A stretch of 64,000 nucleotides of DNA from Icerya purchasi (GCA_039619475.1 CM077115.1:510342815-510406814); one strand, 5' to 3'; numbered from the stretch's first letter, positions 46,508 through 57,913 are shown. The notes: generated by a model from the letters alone, not told the origin. Program-made: numbers and translations.

Positions 46508-47683
46508 TTAATTACACAATTTCAGAAAATAAAACCAATACACTTTTAGGTGATTTTAATGTTCGATCGACGCCTAACGAAAACTCAGATAACATAAACT
46601 ATAAATACGAAAAAAAGAGCAGAACAATTCAAAGAATTCCTGTTTGCTAATGATTTCTGCGTCTGTAATCCTTATAACATCGAAATTTTTAACGATCACA
46701 ATGATAGCAGCGTATTCAATCTAATAATAATTATCCATGAAACAAAACATTAAAAATGTAAGATTATTGCTTTCTTCAGTAACGCAACGTTCAACAGTAT
46801 GTCTGTAGCTCTTAATAGGGGGAAAGGCAGTAAATCACTAAATGAAAATATACTAACAATCGATTATGAGATCTTTCAAAAACAAATTATCGATGCTCTA
46901 CCTCAAGTAAAACAAAAAATCTTACACATTAAAAAAGTAACTTAAAAACGAAGATTTGGAAAATGAGATTATAAAATTTACGAACATAATAAAATTATTA
47001 ATCCACAATTCACTTACGAAAACAAAAGCTTGTGATAAACCTTATCGGAATGAAAGATTAGAAAGTTTTAAAAAGATGCTAAAAAAAAAGCTACAAAGAG
47101 GACTGCATAAAAGTAAAAATAGATGAAAAAGTGGAATCATTAAGGATTAAAATTAGAAAACTGAAGAAAGAATACAAGAAAGAACTCTGCGCAGTCATCG
47201 AAGCATGAAAAATGGAAAGAACTAATTAACTCGTCGACAATCTGCGGCAAACTGTATAAAATATGTTTAGGTGAAAAACTGAGCAAAAAATAGACACATG
47301 CCCGCTTTTAATATAAATGGATGCGTTGTACACAATAATATTGAAAAACATAAAATAATTTTTGCTGAATTATTTCCAAACCGAACATTCAAGTTGCATC
47401 CGTCTCGACCAGCTAAAACTCTTCTAATATGTGAAAAGGAATTAACTATTACAATCAAAAAACTGAACAATAGGAAAGCCAACGGACATGATCAAATTTC
47501 TAACAAGATGGTTAAACTTCTTCACAAAGTAGACGAAAAAATACTTAAATCTGTTTACCAAAAATGTATCGAACTAAATTATTATTTCCCTGATTTCTGG
47601 AAACGAGAAAAAATTAAAATAATACACAAACCTGGAAAATACTTAACAAAGTCGAAATCATATAGGCCTACTGTCTGGTTTAA
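46508..47683 (+). pseudogene. R1-type LINE: endonuclease end, linker and RT start
   Basis: The endonuclease strand NTLLGDFNVRSTPNENS begins near 46514, with later residues broken by stops up to 46760. The linker is degenerate. The open frame 47298-47726 covers the RT start: ELTITIKKLNNRKANGHDQI (47440-47500), SNKMVKLLHK, CIELNYYFPDFWKREKIKII and KPGKYLTKSKSYRP (up to 47670). These are the classic N..KA.G.D.I..E......P..WK...V.....G....YRP motifs of LINE RTs. The frame after 47683 is not LINE but the left end of the inserted piggyBac-like element. Confidence 0.72.
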
Positions 47684-48718
47684 CACTTTAAACTCCAAGC
47701 CATTTATAAGAAACTTTCAAAAGTGACAATGTCTCCAAATATAGAGACAGCCTAGGTCGACGGAGTAGTATAGTGTCTGGTCATAAGTAAAGAAAAAGCA
47801 TTCGTCATCAATATAGTTGACATAAGACAACTAGTAAAATACGTTATCAGTAGCTAAAGTAGTAAACAATTATCGTTTAAAGCAGGTCATGTGTTCCTGG
47901 AACAGACGATCATAAACAAGTGTTTAAATATTGTGTTGTGTAAAACGTTTGTGTCCTTTTATCGTATTTTACTGTTTTTACTGTAGATATATTCTTTAAA
48001 TCATATTTTTTTGTTTTTTGTCTGTATGCCGCTGTTGTGAATGCATCGATTCTGTATCAAAAATGTACACAAAAGAAAATTTCAATTAATCAATTTACAA
48101 AAACAATCGCTTCATATGCCCTGGGCCATGTAACAGATATTGAAAAACCATGTAAACTTGAACACAAACAGGAAAAATCGTTCAAACTGCACACAAAATT
48201 ATACAGATAATTGTAAAATGAGGGATGAAGCTAACAAGTTAGCAAAAGTAAAGTATTTACGAGATATCAAGAATGTATAAATAAACCTGCAATATGTTTG
48301 CCATGTTTCAATATGGTTCATAAATAATTCAAATATACATCATTAAGTTCATTTTTATTGTTAATATGTGTATTATATTATAAATTTTTGTAAATAATGA
48401 TTACATAAAAATATGCATTAAATGTATTAACTCGTTAATGTTTATTTTTCATGCTATCGTTATGATCATTTTCGTTTGGGATGTAACAGGCATGTGTCTC
48501 CATATAATACGGAGACATAATTTAAGTAATTTTTGAAGAGAACGGATGTGTCTAATTAACAAAAGCATAATTTCCATAGTGATTAATGTATCGTATATAA
48601 ACTCTGACAGAAATTTTACAAATTGTCATTTTTGCTGCTTTTGTAACAAAATAATTAGGGGTGATTTTAGTAACAGACACGGTTTCCATATATATATGAA
48701 GACATGGAGCTTAAAGTG
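47684..48718. mobile_element. piggyBac-like non-autonomous element, TTAA target
   Basis: TTAA flanks both ends (47680-47683 and 48719-48722). The terminal inverted repeats are CACTTTAAACTCCA (left) and CACTTTAAGCTCCA (right, reversed), 13 of 14 identical. Subterminal words of the GTCTCC..ATA..GGAGACA type occur on both sides (47730-47755 and 48495-48520). Length is 1035 bp. A Lys/Asn-rich reading (48140-48279) may be a relic, but no DDD transposase motif is visible. Exact removal with one TTAA rejoins the LINE RT after YRP. Confidence 0.78.
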
Positions 48719-48722
48719 TTAA

Positions 48723-49508
48723 GTAAAGCATACGAAAACATCATAAAATTTTTCTTGATTCAGAAATAAAAGAAAAAGCATTTCGAAACGAAAATCAGTT
48801 TGGATATCTCAAAAACAAATCAACTGAGCTTGCAGTAAAAAAGTTATGCGATTACATTGAAAAATATAAAAAACGGACAAGATGACATATGTTACTCATC
48901 AGTTTTTATATATCCGGAGCATTTGATCGAATAAAAATTGATGAGATCTTACAAATTATGAAAAGGAAAAATATATCTGGTAAAATACAAAAACTATTAT
49001 TTGCAACTACTTAACAGATAGAAGAATCGGGTTATTTAATCGAGAAAATAAAATCCTATACAGCAGAAGTGTCAACTCAGGAGTACCGCAAGGTTCGGTT
49101 CTTGGACCAGTACTTTGAGTGAAGTTCGTAATTTACATTTCAGTCAACACTGCAATTAAGCTATGCAAACGATATAATGCTATTCTCAGGAATAAATAAA
49201 AAGGAAAACGTATACAAAATAAATGAAATAATAAAAAAATTGAGTAAAAATATACAAAACTTAGGCTTATAATTTAACGTAAATAAAACCCAAGCACTAC
49301 TAATAAGTAGAAAACAAGACAGTAAAGAAACAGTACATTGCATTGAACAGCGTTTTTATCTATAAATAAAGATAAAATAAAAATAGTAAAATACTTGGGA
49401 ATAGTTAATAAATTTCAGTAAACACGTGTCGAATACATAATAGACGAGATTAAGAAAATTAATTTCAAATTAAGATCACTATATTCAAATATAAAAATAG
49501 AATAGTAC
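48723..49508 (+). pseudogene. R1-type LINE: RT middle part
   Basis: In shifting frames the plus strand reads SKAYENII, ENQFGYLKNKSTELAVKKL, then SGAFDRIKIDEIL (palm Asp, about 48910-48955), a degraded QGSVLGPVL motif (about 49090-49120) and SYANDIMLFS near 49159-49190. The catalytic YADD has become YAND (49162-49173). The 3' edge is cut by the LTR retrotransposon at 49509. Confidence 0.7.
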
Positions 49509-49748
49509 TGTCGCATAACCTCTGTTGACTCCGAAAACAAAAGTACACGGCAAAAGAAATTTATTTCGTAAAAAAGCGCGGACGAAGCGACATCGAATCG
49601 AATAAAACGTGCGATGCTGAACCATATCATTCTCTAGACTACTAATGGCCCGGACGAGTTGACACAGAATCACGGCTCGTCCGAGATCTGTTGGGGAGAG
49701 GAGAGGATTTTGATCAGTGTGACCAGGAAGGAGTTTGTGGTTCCCACA
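49509..49748 (-). repeat. 3' LTR of the Ty3/gypsy element
   Basis: 240 bp; on the minus strand it begins TGTGGGAACC and ends GGTTATGCGACA. An AATAAA lies inside (within ACGAAATAAATTTC), a possible polyadenylation signal. One difference from the other LTR. Confidence 0.95.
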
Positions 49749-49762
49749 TGGCTCTCCCTCTT
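49749..49762 (-). other. polypurine tract
   Basis: On the minus strand AAGAGGGAGAGCCA directly precedes the 3' LTR, the expected start of plus-strand synthesis. Confidence 0.65.
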
Positions 49763-50577
49763 GGAGACTGAGCCCCAGTGGGGTGAAGTTGCGGAATAAA
49801 ACAAAGGAAAGCAAAAATGGAAGTTTTACATGGATATTAATTATATGTAGTATGAACGGAAGATAAAGTAGTAAAAATTAACACATAATAAGGTCGTTTA
49901 TGCGAAATAATAAAAATGGTGTAGGTAAAGTAAACTAAATTATCATGCTAAAATGGCAGAATGGCACCTAATCGTTAGTATGAGGAGGTCGGAAGAGGAA
50001 CTAGGAGCGAAATGAGTTTGAGGGATAGACGAAATTGGAATCGCAGGAGTAACGAGTGTACATAATTGACAAAATTGAGGGATGAAACTCGGTCGGAGAG
50101 TTGCTTCGTTAGCGGAATTGGAATGCTCGAAAGTGAATGTAGACTAATTATATCGATCGGAAGTAACGTAAAAGTTTCAGGCGAGATGAGTGCGAAATGA
50201 AAGTGGGAGAGGACATAGGCGCCAATCTAAAGAAGAACGGATATTTATTTTATTTTAAAGAGATCAGAATAAGAGGGAATAATAAAACGGCTTTGAACAA
50301 CGATCCAGAAAAATGATTAAACTAAACTAAACTAAACTAATAAAAACAAAAAATTTACGATCTTACAATTTTGGAAAAAGTAAATATTACTTTCGCACAC
50401 GGCATGAATTCAAAAAAAAAATTATTATAGTAGTACTAGAGATGAATAGAGGAGTGTGATTCGATATACGTTATTCGAGTAACAAAAATAAAATTAATTG
50501 CATAAAATAGTAAAAACCTGTCGGCGTTACTCGAGTGTAGTTCTGTACCAAATCGGGAATCGGATTTATCTGGGAAG

Positions 50578-53500
50578 CTAATAAATGAAGGTCACGGTCT
50601 CATCAAAGCGAACTGGTCGCCTGATGGGGCGTCCATACCGTGATTTCGATATCGTCGGAAATAATTCCTTATCGGAATCGGCATCCTTATTTAGGAATTC
50701 GGGATCGTCAGAAGGTGAGGCGTCATCATCGGGAAAGCCGTAAAAATCGGAATCGGAAACTGAATCGTCCATATCTTTGCTTGAAGGTATCGTGTCGATG
50801 GGCCAATCGAAATCAGTTAATAGAAGGTCTGGATCATTGCAGGGTGATGTGTCAATCCATTCGTCATTTTCAGAGTTGTCTTCTAAAATGAATGCTGGCT
50901 TCAGTCTATCCAGACTAACTCTGTCAATTTTTGCGCCAAATTTCAATTCGTAGCATTGCGGGTAACGGTTTATAACTTTAAACGGACCGTCGTAGACAGG
51001 TTGTAAAGCTGTCCGATGTCGATCTCGACGGACGTAAACATGAGTGCAGCTATCGATGCCCTTTTGCAAAAATCCTGAGCGTTTATTAATGCGTGCTGGC
51101 TTTAGGAAAACATTGTTGATAGTATCGGATAATTTATTAATTAGATTCGATTCGTTTTCGACCGGCGGTAAAGCGTCGATCATCTCGCACGGTAGCGATA
51201 GCGGAGTGACGTACGTAAGTTCGGCCGGCGAATGGCCAGTGTGGTTGATCGAAGTTCTTATGCCGAATAATACAATGGGAAGGGCTTCGTGCCAATGTTC
51301 AGTTTCCTGGCAGCGGATAGCGGCTTTCAAAGTACGATGGATTCTTTCCACTTTTCCGTTCGATTTTGGGTTGTAAGCTGTCGTATTGATGTGGGTTATA
51401 CCAAATCGTTGTACGAGTTGTTTGAATAACTGTGACGTAAATTGGCTTCCACGATCTGTTGTGATAATCGAAGGGCAACCGAATCGGCAAATCCATGTTT
51501 CGATGAAGATGTTTACAATCGTATCTGTTGATATATCTTTGACTGGAACAGCCTCCAGCCAGCCGGTGTATCGGTCAATAATCGTGAGGATATATTGATA
51601 TTCACCTGAACGAGGTAAAGGTCCAACTAAATCGCAATGTACATGTTGAAAACGAGAACTTGGGGGAAATTCGCCATATGGTGGTTTCATATGTCGGTAA
51701 ACTTTGTTGCGCTGACACAAATTACAAGTACGCGCCCAATGTCTAATATCTGTGGACATACGCGGCCAAACAAATCGTTGCTTAATTTTGAACAGCGTAC
51801 GTTTGGGAGACGGGTGGTCCATGTTGTGAATTGCCTGATAAATCTTTCGGCGTAACAATATCGGCACAATTGGTCTTTCCTTCTGATCTACGTAAATCAT
51901 TACATCGTCGATCGCTTTCTCAGATACTTCAATCTTAGACGACCTGTTTTTGCGTATCGCTGTTATGTCCTCGTCTCCTTCCTGTAAGGTCCGAAATTGT
52001 TTTGTATCGAAACTGTACTCGTCTAACATGAACGCATCGATTCGTGATAAATAATCGGCGACTACGTTATCTGCACCTTTTATGTAACAAATGTCTTCGA
52101 CATACTCAGCAATAAAGCTCAAATGACGCGATTGACGGGTGGACAACTTCTCCGCGGGCTGATGTAATGCGTGGGTAAGCGGTCGATGATCAGTAAGTAC
52201 AGTGACTCTGCGGCCCTCAATAAGATCCTTAAATTTCCGAATTGCGTCGTACACTGATAATAACTCGAGGTCGTAAGTGCTATATTTACGTTCTGCTGGT
52301 GAAAGCTTACGTGAATGGAACGAAATAGGCTGCAATAAATCGTTAACTCTCTGGTTGATGACTGATCCGATCGCGGTAGACGAGGCATCGGTCATGATGA
52401 CGATATCGGCGTCAGCTGACGGATGCGCCAGTATTGCGGCCTCAGCTATAAGTTTCTTCGATAATCGAAAATATTTATCGAGTTCCTCAGTCCATGCAAT
52501 CTGCGTCAAATCTTTCTTCTTGCTCCCCAAAAGGAGGGAATTCAATGGGGCTAATACTTCGGCTCCTTGCTTATAGAAGCGATGATAAAAATTTATAACG
52601 CCAAGGTAACTTCTCAAATCCTTTTTAGTGACTGGGCGTGGCAGCGTTACTATCGTTTCAACACGTTTCGGGTCGGGACGTATTCCTTCATGAGATATTT
52701 CATATCCAACAAATGTAATTTTGGGTACAGCGAAAATACATTTATTTTCACTCAGCTTCAAGTTATGAAGCGATAACTGTTTGAGCACGGCGTATAAATC
52801 TGACATATGTTGTTTTGGATCCGCGGAAAAAATTAAAACATCATCTAGGTAGGCGCGCGCGAATGGCAAGTCTTTCAATACGTGGTCGATGGCTCTTTGG
52901 AAGGTGGCACCCGCGTTTTTTAGACCAAACGGCATTACTTGAAACTCGAATAACCCAAATGGTGTCGTGACAGCAGTTTTTTCGATGTCCGGAGGATACA
53001 TGGGAATCTGGTAGTAGGCTCGTTCCAGATCAAGCTTGGAAAACACGGTTGTTCCATACAGATCTGAGTTCATGTCATGTAAGTGTGGAATAGGATATCG
53101 GTCAGCGATTGTGATGCGATTCACCTGACGATAATCTCCGCATACACGCCAACCATCGCCTTTTGGGACGAGTGTTAAAGGTGAAGCCCAGGGAGATTCG
53201 GATCGACGACAAAATCCAAGGTCCATCCATTCATTAAATATACGACGAGCATATTGAAATTTTTCTGGCGGTAGACGGCGAGGCTTCGAGTGAGCGGGGT
53301 GCCCGTTAGTAATTATCCGGTGTTGAACAGGGGATAATCGAGAGGTGTTATAAAAAGTTCCGGAAAACAAATCTTTGAAATTATTTACAATGGACGTAAC
53401 TGAGTCTTGCTTAATAGCAAGGGTAGCGATAGATGAAGCGGCAGGAGTCACGTCGCTCGCGGAAGGTTTATTCGATTGCAAATTATTACGAGTTAGTAAT

Positions 53501-54693
53501 CTTTTATTCGCGACGTCCACTAATAATTCAAAATACTGTAGAAAATCAGCGCCGATGATTGGCTGGGCGATATCTGCTACTTTAAAGGTCCAGATAAAAT
53601 TTTGTTCAAGGTTAAAATCTAAAGATAATCTTTTGCTACCTAATATTTTGAAATCGGTACCGTTAACTGCTGTTAAAACGCCCGAAGACATTTTGTTGTA
53701 ATTCGTGACTAACTTAATTGGGAGAACCGAACATTGCGCACCTGAATCAATGAGAAAGTCAAATCCAGTGATTTTGTCCTTGATAATGAGTCTATATAAT
53801 TCGACTGAAGCATGTGTAGTTGACGTTTTCATGGTTGTTCGGCTGGGTTTTTCATCCCAACTACAAGGTGGGCGGCATTGGCGAGCATCTCTTCCGTAGG
53901 TATCGTGATACCAACACAAAGTCGAGGAATCTAGTCGCGGTATCTTATCGGAAGAAAATGGTGGCGACTGTCGACGGATGGGAGTGGAAGTAGAGCTTGG
54001 CTGGAAGTGTGCTTGATTGAGTGGACGATTGTGTTTTTTAAATGGATGATAACTGATTGAGGTCGAAGAACTCGGAGATAAGGATAAGGCATTGGTATAT
54101 TCGGTACCAGAGCTGGAAGAATAGTTTTGAGATGGATTCGAAGATGTCCTAAAACGATGTAGCGACATAAGGCGATCGGCCGTTGCGGCTAATTCAGCGA
54201 TCGGCGTATTTATAGGGAGGGTAGTCAACAATGATTGAATACTAAATGGTAATCGTTCTTCCCAAATGATTTTCACAGTCGCTTCGTCTAAGTGATTCCC
54301 AGCAAGATCTAACATTTCTGACAACAAATGAGACGGCAAACGATCTCCAATATTAAGATCGGTTAATAGTCGTCGAAGGCGAGTATGGTCCGGCTGGTCG
54401 TATAATTTTAAAACAATGGATTTGATATAAGAATACTGGTCGTGGGTAGGCAAACGTTTAATATCGTGCCGAATACTATGTAACAGGTCGCTATCTACAT
54501 TGGCAATAAAGATGTCAGCTTTTACTTTTTCATCAACTATGTTGTTGATGGAAAACTGAGCGTCAATTTGGATAAACCATAATTGAGGATCTCGTCTTGA
54601 AAAGGGTGGAAATCGTATTAAACTGGGGAAGTTGGCGTGATTTGGACAATTAAAGGTTTGATTCGGCAAAGAAGTGTCGTTACTATTTGCCAT
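50578..54693 (-). CDS. Gag-Pol polyprotein of the CsRn1-like retrotransposon, intact
   Basis: 1371 codons without a stop, ATG at 54693 to TAG at 50578. The Gag part (1-290) is short and ends in a CHCC cluster (C260, H263, C273, C277) in place of the common CCHC. The protease has D-S-G-A at 316-319. RT has D555 (LDLERAYYQ) and YLDD at 615-618. RNase H shows D769, E810 and D835. Integrase has an HHCC finger (H956, H960, C990, C993) and the D1021-D1080-x35-E1116 triad, followed by a GPF module near 1236; no chromodomain. Gag and Pol are one frame, so no frameshift signal is needed. All catalytic residues I can check are present. The acidic C-terminal tail (1270-1350) is unusual in length. This copy may still be able to move, but activity is not shown by sequence. 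Confidence 0.95.
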   Translation of the reverse strand: MANSNDTSLPNQTFNCPNHANFPSLIRFPPFSRRDPQLWFIQIDAQFSINNIVDEKVKADIFIANVDSDLLHSIRHDIKRLPTHDQYSYIKSIVLKLYDQPDHTRLRRLLTDLNIGDRLPSHLLSEMLDLAGNHLDEATVKIIWEERLPFSIQSLLTTLPINTPIAELAATADRLMSLHRFRTSSNPSQNYSSSSGTEYTNALSLSPSSSTSISYHPFKKHNRPLNQAHFQPSSTSTPIRRQSPPFSSDKIPRLDSSTLCWYHDTYGRDARQCRPPCSWDEKPSRTTMKTSTTHASVELYRLIIKDKITGFDFLIDSGAQCSVLPIKLVTNYNKMSSGVLTAVNGTDFKILGSKRLSLDFNLEQNFIWTFKVADIAQPIIGADFLQYFELLVDVANKRLLTRNNLQSNKPSASDVTPAASSIATLAIKQDSVTSIVNNFKDLFSGTFYNTSRLSPVQHRIITNGHPAHSKPRRLPPEKFQYARRIFNEWMDLGFCRRSESPWASPLTLVPKGDGWRVCGDYRQVNRITIADRYPIPHLHDMNSDLYGTTVFSKLDLERAYYQIPMYPPDIEKTAVTTPFGLFEFQVMPFGLKNAGATFQRAIDHVLKDLPFARAYLDDVLIFSADPKQHMSDLYAVLKQLSLHNLKLSENKCIFAVPKITFVGYEISHEGIRPDPKRVETIVTLPRPVTKKDLRSYLGVINFYHRFYKQGAEVLAPLNSLLLGSKKKDLTQIAWTEELDKYFRLSKKLIAEAAILAHPSADADIVIMTDASSTAIGSVINQRVNDLLQPISFHSRKLSPAERKYSTYDLELLSVYDAIRKFKDLIEGRRVTVLTDHRPLTHALHQPAEKLSTRQSRHLSFIAEYVEDICYIKGADNVVADYLSRIDAFMLDEYSFDTKQFRTLQEGDEDITAIRKNRSSKIEVSEKAIDDVMIYVDQKERPIVPILLRRKIYQAIHNMDHPSPKRTLFKIKQRFVWPRMSTDIRHWARTCNLCQRNKVYRHMKPPYGEFPPSSRFQHVHCDLVGPLPRSGEYQYILTIIDRYTGWLEAVPVKDISTDTIVNIFIETWICRFGCPSIITTDRGSQFTSQLFKQLVQRFGITHINTTAYNPKSNGKVERIHRTLKAAIRCQETEHWHEALPIVLFGIRTSINHTGHSPAELTYVTPLSLPCEMIDALPPVENESNLINKLSDTINNVFLKPARINKRSGFLQKGIDSCTHVYVRRDRHRTALQPVYDGPFKVINRYPQCYELKFGAKIDRVSLDRLKPAFILEDNSENDEWIDTSPCNDPDLLLTDFDWPIDTIPSSKDMDDSVSDSDFYGFPDDDASPSDDPEFLNKDADSDKELFPTISKSRYGRPIRRPVRFDETVTFIY

Positions 54694-55156
54694 ATTCGAT
54701 AAAGTTGAAGAACGTGAAAAAAGTTAAAATACGGTAACGAGAAAAAGGGTATCAAAAAATTAAATTGAAAGTAAAACAAAATTACATCGGAATAATAGTT
54801 TGATTTTAATGATCGTGGTCGTATGCTACCGCGAAAGGATAGTATGTTCGTTTCGAAGTGCGGAGACAACGAAAAATTTAGAAGACGCGTTGTACGATTT
54901 ATTACACGATTTTAGCGACAGTATTCGACCACGCGGTTGATCGGCGAACCGTGTCTCGTCATCGTGGCGCCGTTCAACGAGCGGACGTACTGTAAAGCGA
55001 CTACAGCGTGTTTACGAATCCAGCGTCTCGGCGCCTGTCGGTACGCGGCTGGGGGAACATATGTAAAGCGGTTTACACATTCGCCCGTAAAAAAATCATA
55101 GTAAAAGTAAAAAATTCGCACAAATTTTGAAAATCGAAAGGTGTTACCGAATTCTA
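54694..55156 (-). other. 5' leader of the retrotransposon
   Basis: About 460 bp between the primer site and the Gag start. Short frames in it (54618-54869 and 54912-55217, -) have no motif. Confidence 0.7.
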
Positions 55157-55173
55157 TCACGTCGGGGTCACCA
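55157..55173 (-). other. primer-binding site for tRNA-Trp
   Basis: The minus strand reads TGGTGACCCCGACGTGA, complementary to the 3' end of animal tRNA-Trp (TCACGTCGGGGTCACCA as I know it). It lies 4 nt inside the 5' LTR. Use of tRNA-Trp is a known trait of CsRn1-clade elements. Confidence 0.85.
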
Positions 55174-55177
55174 ATTT

Positions 55178-55417
55178 TGTCGCATAACCTCTGTTGACTC
55201 CGAAAACAAAAGTACACGGCAAAAGAAATTTATTTCGTAAAAAAGCGCGGACGAAGCGACATCGAATCGAATAAAACGTACGATGCTGAACCATATCATT
55301 CTCTAGACTACTAATGGCCCGGACGAGTTGACACAGAATCACGGCTCGTCCGAGATCTGTTGGGGAGAGGAGAGGATTTTGATCAGTGTGACCAGGAAGG
55401 AGTTTGTGGTTCCCACA
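55178..55417 (-). repeat. 5' LTR of the Ty3/gypsy element
   Basis: 240 bp, identical to the 3' LTR except for one base. It should hold the promoter; no clear TATA box is visible, so an initiator-driven start is possible. Confidence 0.95.
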
Positions 55418-55421
55418 GTAC

Positions 55422-56147
55422 TTTACACGGATAACTGAATACTGCTCCACGGTATACTTTCTAGTTTTGCGAGCAAAAGACAAGAATAAGATACTAAAAT
55501 TAAAAAGGAAAATATTAATAATTTCTGGTTATCACACAATATCACATACTTCAGTCAACATCATAGCAGGAATTACCTATAGACTTAAAAACGGCAAACC
55601 AAATTAAAACATTTGAACAAGAAGAAAAAATATTTGACAATAAAAAGCTTACGAAAACAGATCAATAAAATGAATTCAAATAGTATACGACTCTGGCAAC
55701 TCAGATGCGATAAATCAAAAGCTGACAAAGTAATAACACGGGAAATAGTAGTTCCAAACATAGAGGAAAGACTACAAATGAGAAAAATGTTTATACTGAT
55801 TATAACTTCACCCAAATTTTTAACCGGACACGGAAATAATAATGGGGAGTCTATTTGAAACGTTTTCCAAATTGTTGAATCGGATATTTGTAAAGACTGT
55901 GAAAAGAAATCAAATGATTAACATTCGATCTTTAAATGCAAAAAGTTTAAAAACGAAAGAGAAGAAAGGAAGATAATAAAAAAATCCATAATCGAAATAC
56001 ATAAGACTTCTTCAGTTTACTTAATTTCGTTGACTATATATAATGAATAATAAAACAAAACATAATTAACAATAAATAATAACAGTAACAATTAGAAACT
56101 CTGACGGAGCAGCCGCAAGGTACAGCGGAGTTAAAAAAAAAAAAAAT
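55422..56147 (+). pseudogene. R1-type LINE: C-terminal part and poly-A
   Basis: Directly after the gypsy element the LINE resumes: EYCSTVYFLVLRAKDKNKIL, then ...RKILIISGYHTISHTSVNII and AGIT, like the QR..L.....YRT.S..A..VLAG..P.D region of R1-type LINEs. The frame 55613-55858 carries SIRLWQLRCDKSKADKVITR and KFLTGHGNNNGE. A shifted frame then gives DICKDCEKKSND.HSIFKCK, the C-terminal zinc-binding pattern. An A-run at 56133-56146 marks the end. Confidence 0.68.
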
Positions 56148-56752
56148 GGGATTCTCAATTGAATCTTCTCTTGTTTATATATCGAATAAAATTATCTTAT
56201 TTTTTAAGTTGTTGCATTTTAAAAAAATGTTCTAAAAGTATATACTCTCCTGTTTTCGATTTTTCTATTGCTCTTAGATTTTTTTTTTTTTTGTAGGTTT
56301 AATTTTAATGTATGATTTTTTTAATTCTTTAATTAAATATTCTGATTTTTATTCTTTCTTTATTATCATTTCCAAAAATCGTGGAAAATATTTTTGTTTA
56401 TTTTAATTTTTTTTCTTTCAAATTATAATTATTTCTACATGAAAAATGTTGTCACTAGTCGTGTAACGGTGTTCCGTTCGTTCACAGTCGATAAAATTTA
56501 CTTAAAAAAAGTATAGGCTACTGTCACGTAAGTCAATTATCGCTTTTATCACATTTCATAAAAAACGTGCCCGCAAGTAAAAGTTAAAAATAACAACTGA
56601 AACAATTAACGTTTATAAAAAAAAGATTAAAATTATAAGTATTTTCATAAAAATGAGTTTATCGGAAAAATTGATAAAACAAATAGGCTACATTGTATTT
56701 GATCGTTGACAAAAATGATAATTACGAATTCGTCATATAAATTTATCCTTAA
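56148..56752. other. AT-rich spacer, nothing recognised
   Basis: Homopolymer-rich DNA between two LINE insertions. T-run at 56280-56293. Confidence 0.5.
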
Positions 56753-57526
56753 ATGCCATATCTCCTATATGTAAATACGCCAAGTATTTCGGTTACATTG
56801 ATATATATAGCAGACTTTCCTGTACCGGAAAATGTTCAGGTAGCTACATTTGCTGACGACACGGCATTACTTGCGTCACATTCAGATCCAAAGATAGCAA
56901 ACGACAATCTTCAGAAGGCCCTTATCGAAGCAGAAAGCTGGTTTAAAAAGTGGAAAATTCAGATTAACGAAAGTAAATCGGTTAACATTCATTTCACGAA
57001 TAGAAAAGTCATAACCCCAACTGTTAGGATAAATGGACTGGAATTGCCCGTGAGAACAACAGTTAAGTACTTGGGATTACACCTAGACAGTCGTTTAACA
57101 TGGAAGCAGCATATTCAAACAAAGAAAAGAGAAATAGACATTCGTGTTAAAAAAATGTACTGGCTTCTAGGAAGAAATAGCGTTTTAAGTATTGATAATA
57201 AATGTTTGATATACACAAGTATCTTGAAGCCTATTTGGACCTACGGAGTACAGCTTTGGGGTTGTGCTAAACCTACAAATCTGAAGATAATACAGACCGC
57301 GCAGAATAAAATCCTTAGGCTCGTAACCAAGGCGCCATGGTATGTATCAAATCAAACTTTGGATCAAGATTTAGGAATAGAGTATGTGGCAGATGTTATT
57401 AAAACTCATGCCCGAAGACACGCAGAAAGACTTGAAAGTCATCCGAATAAACTTGCTGCTGGACTACTACATACTGCTAATGATAGGAGGCGGCTGAAAC
57501 GTAAGAAACCTCATGACCTTGTTTAA
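56753..57526 (+). CDS. 5'-truncated Jockey-type LINE RT, open frame
   Basis: 257 codons. LINE similarity begins near codon 17 (LIYIADFPVP), so the ATG at 56753 lies in flanking DNA and is not the true start. FADD is at 33-36 (in place of YADD), then ESWFKKWKIQINESKS (66-81), VKYLGLHLDSRLTWKQHI (108-125), YTSILKPIWTYGVQLWG (153-169) and the helical end RHAERLESHPN (219-229). The order matches Jockey-clade RT from motif C to the C-terminus. No stop or shift interrupts it, so the insertion is young compared with the other LINEs here. It cannot make a working RT because the fingers, most of the palm and the endonuclease are missing. Confidence 0.82.
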   Translation: MPYLLYVNTPSISVTLIYIADFPVPENVQVATFADDTALLASHSDPKIANDNLQKALIEAESWFKKWKIQINESKSVNIHFTNRKVITPTVRINGLELPVRTTVKYLGLHLDSRLTWKQHIQTKKREIDIRVKKMYWLLGRNSVLSIDNKCLIYTSILKPIWTYGVQLWGCAKPTNLKIIQTAQNKILRLVTKAPWYVSNQTLDQDLGIEYVADVIKTHARRHAERLESHPNKLAAGLLHTANDRRRLKRKKPHDLV

Positions 57527-57661
57527 GGTAAAGTTTATCGGGTAGGTACTGTTGGGTACTTCTCCCTTCATGCTAAATATTTCCCTGTTAAGAATACTGC
57601 TAAATAGCCTAGATGGCCAGTTTGTAATACAATAACAATTTAAAAAAAAAAAAAAAAAAAA
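57527..57661 (+). other. 3' untranslated region and 20-A tail of the Jockey LINE
   Basis: A GGGTAGGTACTGTTGGGTAC segment, then an A-run of 20 at 57642-57661, mark the 3' end of the truncated insertion. I could not find a convincing target duplication. Confidence 0.75.
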
Positions 57662-57913
57662 TACTTATAACGTCCGTTCTAATTGAAAGAAGTGCCTGAT
57701 ATTTTTTTATTCTCTTCCCAAGTACAAGTGTAAGGGACGAATCTATGTTTAAACTCGTTTATATATATATTTTCACAGGGTAAATTGGCTTTATTCATAA
57801 AGCGTATTACAACAGCTGCTGCATGTCATGTGGTTAAATGTTAGCACGCTATTGGTTCAAAAATAAAATCGTTAAGTACATTCGATAAAATTAAAGAAGA
57901 ATTTGGATAGAAT

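Larger units (their letters stand above)
49509..55417 (-). mobile_element. full-length CsRn1-like Ty3/gypsy retrotransposon
   Basis: Two 240-bp LTRs (49509-49748 and 55178-55417) differ at one position (49611 G, 55280 A). A perfect 4-bp target duplication GTAC flanks the element (49505-49508 and 55418-55421). The order on the minus strand is 5' LTR, primer site, 480-bp leader, one Gag-Pol frame, 830-bp 3' untranslated region, purine tract, 3' LTR. A CHCC Gag motif and a tRNA-Trp primer site both point to the CsRn1 clade. There is no env frame. It is inserted in the decayed R1-type LINE, whose reading continues on both sides. Confidence 0.93.
45130..56147 (+). mobile_element. R1-type LINE split by three nested insertions
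   Basis: LINE-derived parts are 45130-45397 and 46508-46760 (endonuclease, with LLGDFNV at 46530), 46760-47683 (linker and RT start), 48723-49508 (RT) and 55422-56147 (C-terminus). They are in order and on one strand. Between them lie a solo LTR, a piggyBac-like element and a Ty3/gypsy element. The 3' end carries an A-run (56133-56146). Without the insertions about 2.9 kb of LINE is left; the 5' start and ORF1 are not identified. Clade R1 is proposed because of the C-terminal LTGHG and C-x2-C...H...C pattern. Confidence 0.68.

Noticed and set aside
49485..49814. Open frame of 109 codons on the minus strand, with a near copy at 55157-55483
   Set aside because: Both lie in the two LTRs and are identical because the LTRs are; no domain.
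50640..53899. Several plus-strand frames of 60-110 codons
   Set aside because: Antisense shadows of the intact Gag-Pol frame.
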